Source: Spirosoma sp. 48-14 (lineage in GTDB: Bacteria > Bacteroidota > Bacteroidia > Cytophagales > Spirosomataceae). From it: a stretch of 64,000 nt of DNA. Shown here piece after piece: positions 42,154-51,678 of this stretch. The notes beneath the pieces were generated by a model. It made no database searches, was not told where the DNA came from, and worked only from the letters and a program-made list of their open reading frames with translations. The stretch is taken from contig NZ_MKUD01000063.1 of NCBI RefSeq assembly GCF_001898575.1, positions 62,001 through 126,000 on the forward strand, written 5' to 3'. A program made the position numbers and the translations under genes. Position 1 is the first letter of the stretch. Each line of letters begins with the position of its first letter.

Positions 42154-44892
42154 CTAATCGTCGTCGTCATCTTCCTCCTCGGCTCCTGCCAGTTCGGCGG
42201 GGTAGCGTTTTTTCCCTTTGGCGGCAAACCATAAAATTCGGTTCAGTAGATCATCATGTCCACGGTCAATCTGGTAAAATCCATGCTTGATGGACTGGTT
42301 GGCAAACCGAAGTGCTGGCCCTTTCAACCCGGTTGGCGATGGGTTCATTTCGGCCAGATTGACCCGGTTAGGCTGAACCTTGTACGTAAAGGATCGGTCG
42401 GGCTGATCCGTGAAGCAGTCGAACATAGGTAAGGCCGTTGCGTCGATCACATTCATGGGTGGTAATCCCAGAATCTGCTCCATCGTTCTGACCATCGATG
42501 TCTGGTTATAATTGGTATGAACCGTTTTCTTTAAGCGGGAATACTGACTGACGATGTACCCTGTTGTTCGGTAAGCAGACATATGGTCCCACCCCGCCTG
42601 AGAATCGTCTTCCGTAATAAAAATAACCGTTGATGCGGCAAAGCGGCTGTGTGTAATGGCGTCGACAATCCGGCCCACTGCCAGATCGTTATCAGCTACC
42701 ATGGCCCTGGGTACGGGAAAAGCAGGATTCAAGCCAGATGTATGGTCGTTGGGCAGCGACATCACCATCAGGTTCGGCAGATCGGCATTGGGATTCGCTT
42801 CAATTTCCTTCAGTTCCTTGATAAACGCATCGGCCCGCATCTGATCACTGATGTTCTCATCGTCGCAACCTGGAAAGTCCATCGACAAATAGGGCCGGAT
42901 GCGCGAAATGGTCGTGGTATTCGTATAGGAGAATGGCTTGCTCTCCTGACGCATCTGGTAGAGATTTTTCCAGTTATACTGTTTGCTATCGAAATGACAG
43001 GTACAGGCTTCCCCGTAGAGCCGAACGGTTTTACCGTGATCAAGCGCGTTATTCCAGATCAACCCTTTTTTGTCGTATACCAATGCATCGTACAACACAT
43101 GGGGGTAGCTTCGAAACCATGCCCGGACGTTCTTTTCGGTATAATCGGTCACCATAGCGGCACTGGCCCAATGGTGGCCCTCCGCCGACGATTTGCCCGA
43201 TACGTGGTAGTTATCCATGAGCAGATAATCGCGGGCAATCCGGTGCTGGTTGGGCGTTACGCTATCACCGAAAATACAGAGATCGGGCATTCCTTTTCCC
43301 TCCGGCATGTCGCCCAGTACCTGGTCATACGTCCGGTTTTCTTTAATGATGTAGAGCACATGCTTAAAAACTGATGGCTCGCCAATACGCTCAGGAACGG
43401 GCCGTGGGGCCACATTAGGCCGGGGAGCCTGTTCGGTCAGCGACAGCCGAAACTGAAGGCTCTGCTGTTTGACCTTTTCGGTGTAGGCGTTTAACTGGCT
43501 CTCCGTTGGCAAAGGAATAAACGAGATGGACGCCAGTTGCTTGTGCGAGTTAAAGGCACTCAACTCCTTTTTGTTCAGCTTTCCACCCTGCCCACCCTGA
43601 TCGACAGGATTCGCAATTCGGGGGCCAATTGCTTCCAGATTCGTTACGTAGAGTTCACCGTTGTTGAGCACCAGCCCGGATGGATACGCCTGCGTTGGAA
43701 TGTACCCTTTAATCTGATGGTTACCTTTACCATTTGTTGAGGCAGTCTTCCCCAGCGAAACCACACAGACAGCGTTATCCATGCCATTCGCTACGTACAA
43801 CGTTGTTCCTTGCGGATCGATAGCCAGTGCGTTGGGGGTACTGCCGATGTAGCCATTGCCCCGGTTGAATAATCCGACAAAAATGGAGTCGGTCACCTGT
43901 TGTTTTTGTGCATCGATAACCGACACATAATCGCTGTTACCATTGGCTACGTACAAAAATCGACCATCGGGGCTACTAATGATGGCGTTGGGGTGCAGAC
44001 CGACCGACAACTCCGTTTCTGGCCTGCCCTGTTGAAGCTCAATCACCGAAACCGTACCCCGTGCCATTGCTCCCGTTTTTGGATCGACGTAGGCACTCCC
44101 CCAGGGAACACCCGCCGTTTCAAAACCATTGGTGAGGTCAGGCACCGGGCCAGCCCAGTTAGTTACGTAGGCTTTTTGTCCGAGCAATGTGAGCCCATAT
44201 GGGGCAACGCCAGTCGAAGCCGTCCAGATGGTGTGCTGATCCCTGACCCGGATTTTTACGAGCTGATTATTGCCGTTAAGCACCGTATACAGATATAACT
44301 CGCCCGACTCTTCCCGAACAGCCACTTCATTCGGCAGGGCAATAGTAGCCGGAGCCAGCGGCTCAAACGGAATCGTCCGAACCAATCGGGCGCGGGAGCC
44401 GTCCCAAACTGCCTGCACCACATACGAATTGGGCTTTCCGCGCCCACCGGCACCCCAGAAAATATAGGTCGAATCGTGGTGAACGATGGCTTTGATCCCT
44501 GAAAACGAACTCATACTCCCGCGCAGGTTCGAGACTTTAGCATACTCCCAGCGAGAAATAAGCTGATGGGCTCTGGCATCAAAAAAAGCCACGCCATACC
44601 GATCCTCGACCGCTAACGTTTTACCATCGGGAAGTAATACGGCATCCAGGCTATGGTTTTCCTGGCTCGCATCTCCAAAACTAACCGATTGCCCGGCCGC
44701 ATCGATAATCCGGTTATAGGGCATCAGGAAAGGCGATTTCAGATTGTAGAGTGTACTATCATCCGTTGCAGTTTTATAAGCCGATGGCCCGTAGCCAGAT
44801 GAAGGGCTCAGCGAATGACGGCATCCTTGCAGCAGGACGCACAAAAACAGGGTAACCAGCCAGTAGAGAAGCGATGTAAAGTAGGTATTCAT
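42154..44892 (-). CDS. Bifunctional YncE-like beta-propeller / phosphoesterase lipoprotein (paralogue)
   Basis: 912 residues. Lipobox in LCVLLQGCRHS, a YncE-type propeller (about 60-430; FLYVANGNSDYVSVIDAQ, LYVANGMDNAVCVVS), and a phosphoesterase domain (LYIIKENRTYDQVLGDM, SSAEGHHWASAAMV, EDDSQAGWDHMSAY). The end is AGAEEEDDDDD. It is about 78 residues longer than the gene at 39418, mainly in the linker and C-terminal parts, and lies 231 bp upstream of it on the same strand, with the palindromic repeats between. Probably anchored in the outer membrane. Its substrate is unknown. Confidence 0.9.
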   Translation of the reverse strand: MNTYFTSLLYWLVTLFLCVLLQGCRHSLSPSSGYGPSAYKTATDDSTLYNLKSPFLMPYNRIIDAAGQSVSFGDASQENHSLDAVLLPDGKTLAVEDRYGVAFFDARAHQLISRWEYAKVSNLRGSMSSFSGIKAIVHHDSTYIFWGAGGRGKPNSYVVQAVWDGSRARLVRTIPFEPLAPATIALPNEVAVREESGELYLYTVLNGNNQLVKIRVRDQHTIWTASTGVAPYGLTLLGQKAYVTNWAGPVPDLTNGFETAGVPWGSAYVDPKTGAMARGTVSVIELQQGRPETELSVGLHPNAIISSPDGRFLYVANGNSDYVSVIDAQKQQVTDSIFVGLFNRGNGYIGSTPNALAIDPQGTTLYVANGMDNAVCVVSLGKTASTNGKGNHQIKGYIPTQAYPSGLVLNNGELYVTNLEAIGPRIANPVDQGGQGGKLNKKELSAFNSHKQLASISFIPLPTESQLNAYTEKVKQQSLQFRLSLTEQAPRPNVAPRPVPERIGEPSVFKHVLYIIKENRTYDQVLGDMPEGKGMPDLCIFGDSVTPNQHRIARDYLLMDNYHVSGKSSAEGHHWASAAMVTDYTEKNVRAWFRSYPHVLYDALVYDKKGLIWNNALDHGKTVRLYGEACTCHFDSKQYNWKNLYQMRQESKPFSYTNTTTISRIRPYLSMDFPGCDDENISDQMRADAFIKELKEIEANPNADLPNLMVMSLPNDHTSGLNPAFPVPRAMVADNDLAVGRIVDAITHSRFAASTVIFITEDDSQAGWDHMSAYRTTGYIVSQYSRLKKTVHTNYNQTSMVRTMEQILGLPPMNVIDATALPMFDCFTDQPDRSFTYKVQPNRVNLAEMNPSPTGLKGPALRFANQSIKHGFYQIDRGHDDLLNRILWFAAKGKKRYPAELAGAEEEDDDDD

Positions 44893-45042
44893 AAAACGCA
44901 GTTTCCAGCGGAGCCAGAAAGATAGCCAAAGAATCGCTATCCGCTGGCAAATCGCAACGATACGCTTTACGATTTAATCGTATGAAAACATAGATCTACC
45001 CACGTCTGTCAAGGAAAACTGATCAGGAATATAGTTTACCAT

Positions 45043-46455
45043 TCATCTGGAGATTTTCTGCTTTACCAGTGTTTGTAAACGAACGATTAGTTTACCCATA
45101 GCCGCTTTATCATTCGCCAGAAGTACGCAACCGCTGTTGAGTTCCGGAAAGGCAGAAATATGCGACGTAAAGCCCGGTGTGCTGCCATTATGCTGAATAT
45201 CCCGATAATTGTCTACCTGACGAACACCCCAGCCCAGGCCCGTACTGTTTCGCGTGAGCTGATGCGTCAGGAGAATAGCTTGATCTTTTTCGGCTAGTTG
45301 TGCCAGCATGTACCGCACCATATCCACAAGATCAGCGTGAATATCCCCAGCAGCGCCAAACAAACCCTCATCCTGAAAAAGAATCGGTCGACCATTTTCA
45401 CTATATGGGGTTGCCAGTTGCCTTTTATCCTCGTTGACCAGTTGGTAGGTTGTATGAACCATACCGAGCGGACCCGTGATATACTGCCGTAGCAACTGGG
45501 CATACGACTGATGATACACTTTTTCCAGAATATGTCCTAGTAGGGCCATACCCCAGTTAGAATACATAAACTTATAACCCGGTACTGTATCCAATTTTAT
45601 AGACCGTAATGCCTGGTAACATAAAACGGAGTCATAATTCGCTTCAGGCATTAAGGGGTTATACCCTCGCTGATCACCTATATTAGCGGACATTGCGGGT
45701 AACTGAGACGTATGATTCGCTAAATACTGTAACGTAATCGGATGATCGGCATAACTCAAATTAGGAAATTCCCCAGGCAAATAACGCCGAATATCGTCCG
45801 ATAAAGCGACTTTGCCATCCAGCACAGCCTTGCCTAGAAGGGTAGCGGTAAACGTCTTGGTAATCGAGCCTATTTCGTAAATTGTTTGTGAAGTAGGCAG
45901 ATGGCCACTTCCTTTCTGCGTTTCACCGTATTGATACATAGACACTTTACCAGCCTTTACCAGCCCAATGGAAAGTCCGGTTGCTCTGGGGTCACGAAAG
46001 TAATCTCGTACCAGGCTATCCACCGACCGATCCATATCTGTTTTCAGTGGATTATCGCTTTGTACCTGAGGAGCAACGGCCGATAAAGTAATCGGCACAT
46101 TCGATAAACCGAAACTATTGAATCGTCGATCAGGTGTCACTTTTAAGAAGAGAAGCATGTCCCTGATTTCGAATTGCAGATGATACGAAATCCCACCCTT
46201 AGTCTCTTCCTGCGATACCACGGAGATAATATTGCCACTATTGCGATTGCTCTTCAGGTAGCTAACCAGTCGATCTTCCGAAATATGGTTGGAGAAGGCT
46301 GTATCAGCCAACTGATAGATACCTTTGAAATCATTCCGATTGAACCGGGCAATAATCGAATCCCTTACCGAATTATAGACCACGGAATTGACCTGGGCAA
46401 CCGCCGGACTGAAACGAAGTAAGCCGATAACAAGGATACAAATTCGATAAACCAT
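45043..46455 (-). CDS. Serine hydrolase, beta-lactamase/DD-peptidase family
   Basis: About 470 residues from the ATG at 46455 (MVYRICILVIGLLRFSPAVAQ, a signal peptide); a TTG ten codons upstream is the longer choice. An N-terminal DUF3887-like domain of about 100 residues (FNRNDFKGIYQLADTAFSN) precedes the serine-hydrolase domain with SxxK in IYEIGSITKTFTAT, YSN in FMYSNWGMALLG, and HNGSTPGFTS near the end. Members act as D,D-carboxypeptidases, esterases or beta-lactamase-like enzymes in the periplasm; which one cannot be told from sequence. Monocistronic. Confidence 0.88.
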   Translation of the reverse strand: MVYRICILVIGLLRFSPAVAQVNSVVYNSVRDSIIARFNRNDFKGIYQLADTAFSNHISEDRLVSYLKSNRNSGNIISVVSQEETKGGISYHLQFEIRDMLLFLKVTPDRRFNSFGLSNVPITLSAVAPQVQSDNPLKTDMDRSVDSLVRDYFRDPRATGLSIGLVKAGKVSMYQYGETQKGSGHLPTSQTIYEIGSITKTFTATLLGKAVLDGKVALSDDIRRYLPGEFPNLSYADHPITLQYLANHTSQLPAMSANIGDQRGYNPLMPEANYDSVLCYQALRSIKLDTVPGYKFMYSNWGMALLGHILEKVYHQSYAQLLRQYITGPLGMVHTTYQLVNEDKRQLATPYSENGRPILFQDEGLFGAAGDIHADLVDMVRYMLAQLAEKDQAILLTHQLTRNSTGLGWGVRQVDNYRDIQHNGSTPGFTSHISAFPELNSGCVLLANDKAAMGKLIVRLQTLVKQKISR

Positions 46456-46686
46456 ACCGGAGAACAGATTAAATTGTCTTATCAAAGGCAGCAGAAATCA
46501 CCAATGTACCCCCAATGAGTCAGTCACTTATCAAATTGTTGCACAGCACATAGCCTCTCGCCCTGATTAATTCTTTATTATTTTTTTCTGCCTTTTTTAG
46601 CGTAACGTTAGCCATTTCGCATGATCGGACACTTTTTACCCCTTTTTGCCTCTGTATCAAGAGCATTTTATACGGAATAAAATTTT

Positions 46687-46706
46687 GTGGAACATTCCGT
46701 GGAACA
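46687..46706. promoter_or_regulatory. Two tandem parS-like half-sites upstream of parA
   Basis: GTGGAACA at 46687-46694 and again at 46699-46706, a 12-bp period. GTGGAACA is half of the well-known ParB target TGTTCCACGTGGAACA. A full palindromic parS was not seen in the window. Binding by ParB and autoregulation is an inference. Confidence 0.4.
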
Positions 46707-46710
46707 TTTC

Positions 46711-46741
46711 TTGCTTTCGTGAAAACTATCCGGCATCTTTG
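46711..46741 (+). promoter_or_regulatory. Bacteroidota-type promoter for parA
   Basis: TTG at 46711-46713 and CATCTTTG at 46734-46741, with a 20-base spacer, fit the -33/-7 pattern with one change (C for T at -7). The start codon is 20 bases after the -7 box. Confidence 0.5.
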
Positions 46742-46761
46742 GACCTGCAACGTACAGACCG

Positions 46762-47544
46762 ATGGGTAAAGTCATTGCTATCGCCAACCAAAAGGGGGGC
46801 GTCGGTAAAACTACAACAACGATAAATCTGGCCGCCAGTTTGGCCGCCCTCGAATTTCAGACGCTCATTGTTGATGCAGATCCTCAGGCGAACTCTACGT
46901 CGGGACTGGGATACAATCCGAAGGAAATCGAAAACAGTATTTACGAATGCATGGTCGAAGGTGTTCGGCCGCAGGATGCTATTATCCAGACGGATTTTCC
47001 GAACCTGGACCTGCTGCCTTCCCACATCGACCTCGTAGGTGCTGAAATCGAAATGATCAACCTCCAGAATCGGGAGGATAAGATGAAAGAAGCACTCGGT
47101 AGCCTGCGCGACGAGTACGACTTCATTATCATTGACTGTTCGCCTTCGCTCGGATTGATCACCATCAACAGTTTAACGGCTGCTGACTCGGTTATTATTC
47201 CGGTTCAGTGCGAATATTTTGCGCTCGAAGGATTAGGCAAATTACTGAACACGATCAAAATCATCCAGTCGCGGTTAAATACGCATCTGGCCATTGAAGG
47301 CATTCTGCTGACCATGTATGATTTGCGGGTTCGGTTGTCGAATCAGGTGGTAAGTGAAGTAACAAGTCACTTCCAGCAAATGGTATTCAATACCATCATT
47401 CCGCGCAATATCCGGCTAAGCGAATCACCCAGTTTTGGGGTTCCGGCTCTGGCTCAGGATGCCGACAGCAAAGGAGCTGTTAGCTATTTGAACCTGGCCC
47501 GTGAGATTTTGATTAAAAATGGCATGATGCCACAAGAAGCTTAA
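46762..47544 (+). CDS. parA: ParA family chromosome-partitioning ATPase
   Basis: 260 residues. The deviant Walker A KGGVGKTTTT begins at residue 11, followed by VDADPQANSTSGLG, DLLPSHIDLVGAEIEM and IIIDCSPSLGLITINSLTAADSVIIPVQ. ParA (Soj) binds DNA non-specifically as an ATP dimer and, with ParB, segregates the origin region. It is followed by parB after about 120 bp of repeat-rich DNA. Its promoter has tandem parS-like half-sites upstream. Confidence 0.96.
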   Translation: MGKVIAIANQKGGVGKTTTTINLAASLAALEFQTLIVDADPQANSTSGLGYNPKEIENSIYECMVEGVRPQDAIIQTDFPNLDLLPSHIDLVGAEIEMINLQNREDKMKEALGSLRDEYDFIIIDCSPSLGLITINSLTAADSVIIPVQCEYFALEGLGKLLNTIKIIQSRLNTHLAIEGILLTMYDLRVRLSNQVVSEVTSHFQQMVFNTIIPRNIRLSESPSFGVPALAQDADSKGAVSYLNLAREILIKNGMMPQEA

Positions 47545-47546
47545 AA

Positions 47547-47658
47547 TATGTATGATGTATGATGTGTGATATATAACGTATATGGATGGTTGCTCACTTA
47601 CAGTAATAGATATCCTATAGTATATATCGTATATCATACATCCTATATCATACATCTT
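47547..47658. repeat. AT-rich imperfect inverted repeat between parA and parB
   Basis: The left part contains ATGTATGATGTATGATG (47547-47563) and the right part contains TATCATACATCCTATATCATACATC; each arm is a run of TATGATGTA-like words, so the pair can fold into a long imperfect hairpin. It is of the same general kind as those at 50248 and 53870. Confidence 0.55.
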
Positions 47659-47663
47659 TACGC

Positions 47664-48578
47664 ATGGATAACACCAAAGCACCGAATAAGAAGATGATAG
47701 GATTGGGCCGTGGCTTAGGTGCCTTGCTGCACGATACCGAAGCGGTCAACCGACAGTCGAAACCGTCTCCGTACGAATCCATCAGTACGATGACTGAAAT
47801 CAGTCTGTCGCTGATTGAAACGAACCCCTTTCAACCTCGTACCCGATTCGATGAAGAAGCGCTCCAGGAACTGGCTGATTCGATTCGGACGCAAGGCATC
47901 ATACAACCGATTACTGTTCGGCAACTAGGCAAAGAACGCTATCAGCTCATTGCTGGTGAACGCCGTTTGCAGGCCTCCAAAATAGCCGGCCTTACGCATA
48001 TTCCTGCGTATATCCGCACGGCCAATGACCAGCAAATGCTGGAAATGGCGCTGATCGAAAACATTCAGCGCGAAAACCTCAACGCCATCGAAATTGCGCT
48101 CAGCTATCAGCGGCTCATTACCGAATGCAGTCTGAAACAGGAGGAACTGGGCGAACGGGTAGGCAAAAACCGGACAACGGTCAATAACTACATCCGATTG
48201 CTGAAGCTTCCGCCCGTGATACAGGCTTCTCTTCGCGACAATAGAATTTCGATGGGTCACGCGCGGGCCATTATCAACATCGAAAACCCTGAAACACAAA
48301 TTCGACTTTTTACGAAAGCCGTTGATGAAGAATGGTCGGTGCGAAAAGTGGAAGAAGCCGTTCGGAATTTATCCGATGGAATTGAAGAAACCAGTAAAAA
48401 TCGCCGGATAACGTTACCCAAGCAGGAAATCCGTAGCCTTCAATTCAAGCTATCCTCTTTATTTGGTACCCGCGTGTCGATCAAAGCCGATGAGAAGCAT
48501 AAGGGCGAAATCAAAATCCCGTTCACCTCACAGGAGGAGTTGGCCAAAATCCTGGAAGTACTGAATTCTCAGAGTTGA
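47664..48578 (+). CDS. parB: ParB/RepB/Spo0J family partition protein
   Basis: 304 residues, start ATG at 47664. A basic N-terminal tail (KKMIGLGRGLGALL) for ParA contact, a CTPase/ParB domain (ETNPFQPRTRFDEEALQELA, GIIQPITVR, LIAGERRLQASKIAGL, MALIENIQRENLNAIEIA), a helix-turn-helix (ELGERVGKNRTTVNNYIRLLKLP) and a C-terminal dimerisation region. It loads at parS and spreads as a CTP-dependent clamp. A full parS is not visible nearby. Co-transcribed with parA and the DUF5683 gene is likely. Confidence 0.96.
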   Translation: MDNTKAPNKKMIGLGRGLGALLHDTEAVNRQSKPSPYESISTMTEISLSLIETNPFQPRTRFDEEALQELADSIRTQGIIQPITVRQLGKERYQLIAGERRLQASKIAGLTHIPAYIRTANDQQMLEMALIENIQRENLNAIEIALSYQRLITECSLKQEELGERVGKNRTTVNNYIRLLKLPPVIQASLRDNRISMGHARAIINIENPETQIRLFTKAVDEEWSVRKVEEAVRNLSDGIEETSKNRRITLPKQEIRSLQFKLSSLFGTRVSIKADEKHKGEIKIPFTSQEELAKILEVLNSQS

Positions 48579-48659
48579 ACGCATCGGTTAGTCGTGTTAA
48601 ATTACCTTAAACGGGTAGACCAACGAATCCAGGCCAATGGATTCGGACGTTGTCTATGT

Positions 48660-49490
48660 ATGAATTCATTATCAACTTCATGCATTGCTGCACTGTTAGT
48701 CGTCTTAACAGTTGGCTCGCTCTTTGCCCAAAGCCCAGCTATTAAACCTGCTCCCACACCAGCACCAACGGATTCGACCCGACAACTCCGCTCTGCTTCC
48801 GACTCCATACCGACGACCATCCGCCGAAATGGCGTTCGTGTAGGCACCTCCATCCTGACTCCCGAAAACGATTCAACGTCACTGGATCGCCCCGATACTG
48901 TTCGGCTAACGGCAAAGCAGGAGCGTGAGATCCACAAAATTGTACCCCGTAAAGCAACCATGCGGGCACTTGTTCCGATCCTGGCATTGGGGCAAGCCTA
49001 CAATCGGCAATATTATAAAATGCCGTTTGTATACGCAGGTTACGCCGTTATGGGATACCTATTCGTCAAATACCGGGGTCTGGCTCAGGAAGCGGCAACA
49101 GGCTATCGACGACTCCTGTTCGGCGATGTAGTAGCTGGTGCCTATAACATTGGACTTGACACTGGCATTTATCCCTCCAATCTGACTGGCGATCCTACTC
49201 TGGTAAGTGCTACATACGTCAAACCAGAGTATGTCGTCATTGGCCCGTATCAATACCGTTCGGCGACGGGCGCCAAAAATGCGTATGATACCTACCGACG
49301 CTACAGGGATCTAAATGTTTTATTATCGGTGGCACTTTATGCGGTTTCAATTGTTGAAGCCAATGTAGCGGCCCACTTAAAAACTTTTGATTTATCCGAC
49401 GACATTTCCATGAACGTCGAACCCAGTGTGCTACCTACCCCCGGTGTTGGCTTAGTCCCCGGTGTTCGGGTAGCGTTTACGTTTAAATGA
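48660..49490 (+). CDS. DUF5683 domain-containing exported protein
   Basis: About 276 residues from the ATG at 48660, which gives a signal peptide (MNSLSTSCIAALLVVLTVGSLFAQ); a GTG at 48594 would extend the start by 22 residues ahead of the signal and is less likely. The body contains the DUF5683 pattern HKIVPRKATMRALVPILALGQAYNRQYYKMPFVYAGY and a series of hydrophobic helices. Function unknown. The place between parB and dapB is a conserved arrangement in Bacteroidota. Confidence 0.85.
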   Translation: MNSLSTSCIAALLVVLTVGSLFAQSPAIKPAPTPAPTDSTRQLRSASDSIPTTIRRNGVRVGTSILTPENDSTSLDRPDTVRLTAKQEREIHKIVPRKATMRALVPILALGQAYNRQYYKMPFVYAGYAVMGYLFVKYRGLAQEAATGYRRLLFGDVVAGAYNIGLDTGIYPSNLTGDPTLVSATYVKPEYVVIGPYQYRSATGAKNAYDTYRRYRDLNVLLSVALYAVSIVEANVAAHLKTFDLSDDISMNVEPSVLPTPGVGLVPGVRVAFTFK

Positions 49491-49491
49491 T

Positions 49492-50247
49492 ATGAATATA
49501 CTTCTGCTTGGCTATGGCAAAATGGGTAAGACCATCGAGCAAATTGCGCTCGACCGGGGTCACCAGATTGCGGGCCGTATCGATGCTGATAACCACGCTG
49601 ACCTGGCGAATCTAGAACCCGACGATGTTGATGTTGTCATAGAATTCAGCTCGCCCGAATCGGCAGTCGAGAACCTATCGTACTGCTTAAAACGTGGCTG
49701 GCCAGTCGTTTGCGGAACAACCGGCTGGCTGAGCCATCGCACCGAAATCGAAGCCCTGTGCCGTGACAATAAAGGCGCTTTTTTCTACGCATCGAACTAC
49801 AGCATTGGTGTCAACCTGTTCTTCCGACTGAACAAAATACTGGCGCAGTTTATGCGGAATTATCCATCGTACCATGTGTCGATGACCGAAATTCACCATA
49901 CCGAAAAGAAGGATGCACCTAGCGGAACCGCTATTACCCTGGCCGAAGGTGTACTGGAACAATTACCCCACAAACACCGCTGGGTAGTCAACGAACCCGA
50001 TAAAGAGCCCGCTATTGTGGGTGAAGACGATATTGAAATCAAGTCGCTTCGTGAAGGTACGGTTCCCGGAACGCACATTGTTCGGTACGAATCGGATGTT
50101 GACCGGATCGATATTAAGCATGTAGCCCACAGCCGACAAGGGTTCGCACTGGGAGCCGTTGTAGCGGCCGAGTGGCTCGTTGGGCGTGAGGGCGTATTTG
50201 GGATGGACGATCTGTTGGGGATGCTGACGGAGCCGTCTGCGCGGTGA
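49492..50247 (+). CDS. dapB: 4-hydroxy-tetrahydrodipicolinate reductase
   Basis: 251 residues, somewhat shorter than the E. coli enzyme (about 270) as is usual in Bacteroidota. NAD(P)H-binding motif LLGYGKMGKTIEQIA at the start, then FSSPESAVENLSYC, CGTTGW, and the catalytic-region motif EIHHTEKKDAPSGTA (His pair and Lys, substrate loop). It reduces dihydrodipicolinate in the lysine/diaminopimelate pathway. It starts one base after the DUF5683 stop, indicating an operon; lepB follows after a repeat-rich spacer. Confidence 0.96.
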   Translation: MNILLLGYGKMGKTIEQIALDRGHQIAGRIDADNHADLANLEPDDVDVVIEFSSPESAVENLSYCLKRGWPVVCGTTGWLSHRTEIEALCRDNKGAFFYASNYSIGVNLFFRLNKILAQFMRNYPSYHVSMTEIHHTEKKDAPSGTAITLAEGVLEQLPHKHRWVVNEPDKEPAIVGEDDIEIKSLREGTVPGTHIVRYESDVDRIDIKHVAHSRQGFALGAVVAAEWLVGREGVFGMDDLLGMLTEPSAR

Positions 50248-50364
50248 CAAATGATGAATGATGAAATAAAACCATTTCATCTTCGTAATTTCGTTGTTTA
50301 TTCCAGGAGTAGCCGATTGCCTTCTACCTCAACATCGATAATTTATAATTCATAATTCATCAGT
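50248..50364. repeat. AT-rich imperfect inverted repeat before lepB
   Basis: Left TGATGAATGATGAAAT (from about 50253) and right ATAATTCATAATTCATCA (to about 50362) are near reverse complements, TGATGAATkATGAA on one side. The spacer contains no supported gene. Confidence 0.5.
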
Positions 50365-50365
50365 A

Positions 50366-51541
50366 TTGAACGTGTCTGAAGTTAAAACCAAGGCCGAAGC
50401 ACCGGCTAAAACCAAGAAATCGCCCATTCGGGAATGGTTCGATTCCGTCTTATTTGCGGTTGTAGCGGCTACGCTTATCCGGTGGTTGTTTATGGAAGCG
50501 TTTACCATTCCAACACCTTCGATGGAAAACAGCCTGATGGTAGGCGACTTTCTGTTTGTGAGCAAGTTGCACTATGGCACCCGTACCCCACGGACGCCTT
50601 TGCAAGTGCCGCTGACGCACCAGAAAATCTGGGGAACCGATATTCCCTCTTACAGTACGCTTATTCAGCTTCCGTCTTATCGGCTGCCGGGTTTTACGCA
50701 CGTCAAGAACGGCGATGTAGTGGTGTTCAACGTACCGCCCAAATACCTCAACGACAACATCGATTATCCGGTCGATCTGAAAACCAATTACATCAAACGG
50801 TGCATCGGTATTCCGGGCGATGTGGTTGAAGTACGGATGCGTGAGGTATTTGTCAATGGTAAACCATTTCCGAAACCACCCCGCTCAGAACAGAAATACT
50901 TTATCAAAACGACCGAAGAGCTGGATGATACGTTCTTCCGTAAGTACGACATCGTAAATGACTACCGCGACCCCAATCAACCCACCGAAAACTGGAAACC
51001 GCTGGTACAATACGACGATTCGACCAAAACACAAAAGCTGGTAGGTTATAGCCTCAATACAACCGAAGAGACAATCGCCAAATTCAAAGGGTTTGACTGG
51101 GTGAAAGGTATTGAACCCATGACCGAAAAACCCGGTGAAGCGGCTCCGATGATTTATGGAGCACCCACCTTCAAATGGAATCACGACAACTTTGGCCCGC
51201 TCACCATCCCGAAAAAAGGGGTTACGATCCAGATCAATCCACAGACCATTGCGCTGTATGGTCCGGTTATTCAACTCTACGACGGTAACGAAAAAGTTGA
51301 GCTCGATTCGGCAAGTATCAAAATTGCGGGCCAGCCTATCAAGTCGTATACGTTCAAACAGGATTACTATTTCATGATGGGCGATAACCGCGATAACTCC
51401 CTCGACTCACGGTTCTGGGGCTTCGTTCCCGAAGATCATATCGTTGGGAAGGCTGTCTTCGTCTGGATGTCGCTCGATCCGAACCCGGCCAATATCTGGA
51501 ACAAGATCCGCTGGAACCGCTTGTTCCGAACGATCGACTAA
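50366..51541 (+). CDS. lepB: Signal peptidase I
   Basis: 391 residues. There is no ATG at the right place: start is the TTG at 50366 or the GTG at 50372, just after the AT-rich repeat. A single N-terminal membrane anchor (about 26-44) is followed by the nucleophile Ser52 in PTPSMENSLMVGD, the general base Lys144 in NYIKRCIGIPGDVVEV, and the C-terminal MMGDNRDNSLDSRFWGFVP. An insertion of about 150 residues between the Lys box and the last box, as is common in Bacteroidota, makes it longer than the usual 250-320. It cleaves signal peptides at the inner membrane. Confidence 0.95.
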   Translation: MNVSEVKTKAEAPAKTKKSPIREWFDSVLFAVVAATLIRWLFMEAFTIPTPSMENSLMVGDFLFVSKLHYGTRTPRTPLQVPLTHQKIWGTDIPSYSTLIQLPSYRLPGFTHVKNGDVVVFNVPPKYLNDNIDYPVDLKTNYIKRCIGIPGDVVEVRMREVFVNGKPFPKPPRSEQKYFIKTTEELDDTFFRKYDIVNDYRDPNQPTENWKPLVQYDDSTKTQKLVGYSLNTTEETIAKFKGFDWVKGIEPMTEKPGEAAPMIYGAPTFKWNHDNFGPLTIPKKGVTIQINPQTIALYGPVIQLYDGNEKVELDSASIKIAGQPIKSYTFKQDYYFMMGDNRDNSLDSRFWGFVPEDHIVGKAVFVWMSLDPNPANIWNKIRWNRLFRTID

Positions 51542-51569
51542 CGAACGAGTCAGGCAAACAAACGGTCAG

Positions 51570-51609
51570 CCCCTGGTTTTGTGCATAGAGCCACAAAATC
51601 AGGGGTTTA
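51570..51609 (+). terminator. Rho-independent terminator after lepB
   Basis: CCCCTGGTTTTGTG (51570-51583) pairs with CACAAAATCAGGGG (51592-51605) over 14 bp with one G-U pair, followed by TTTATC. Confidence 0.7.
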
Positions 51610-51678
51610 TCATACACGCAATCTGGTGACTCTTTTGTCCGTTCTAAGTCCGAATCTAAAACGTTTTATCCCCGAAGC

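Larger units (their letters stand above)
46456..46761. other. Divergent intergenic region before parA
   Basis: 306 bp. It holds the parA promoter and the tandem GTGGAACA sites near the right end. The remainder is T-rich with no supported gene. Confidence 0.4.

Noticed and set aside
42649..43374. 241-codon open frame on the plus strand
   Set aside because: It is fully antisense to the YncE/phosphoesterase gene at 42154-44892, whose protein is clearly recognisable; the frame has no family resemblance.
46687..46706. Full parS site
   Set aside because: Only half-sites in direct repeat are present; the palindrome TGTTCCACGTGGAACA was not found in the window.
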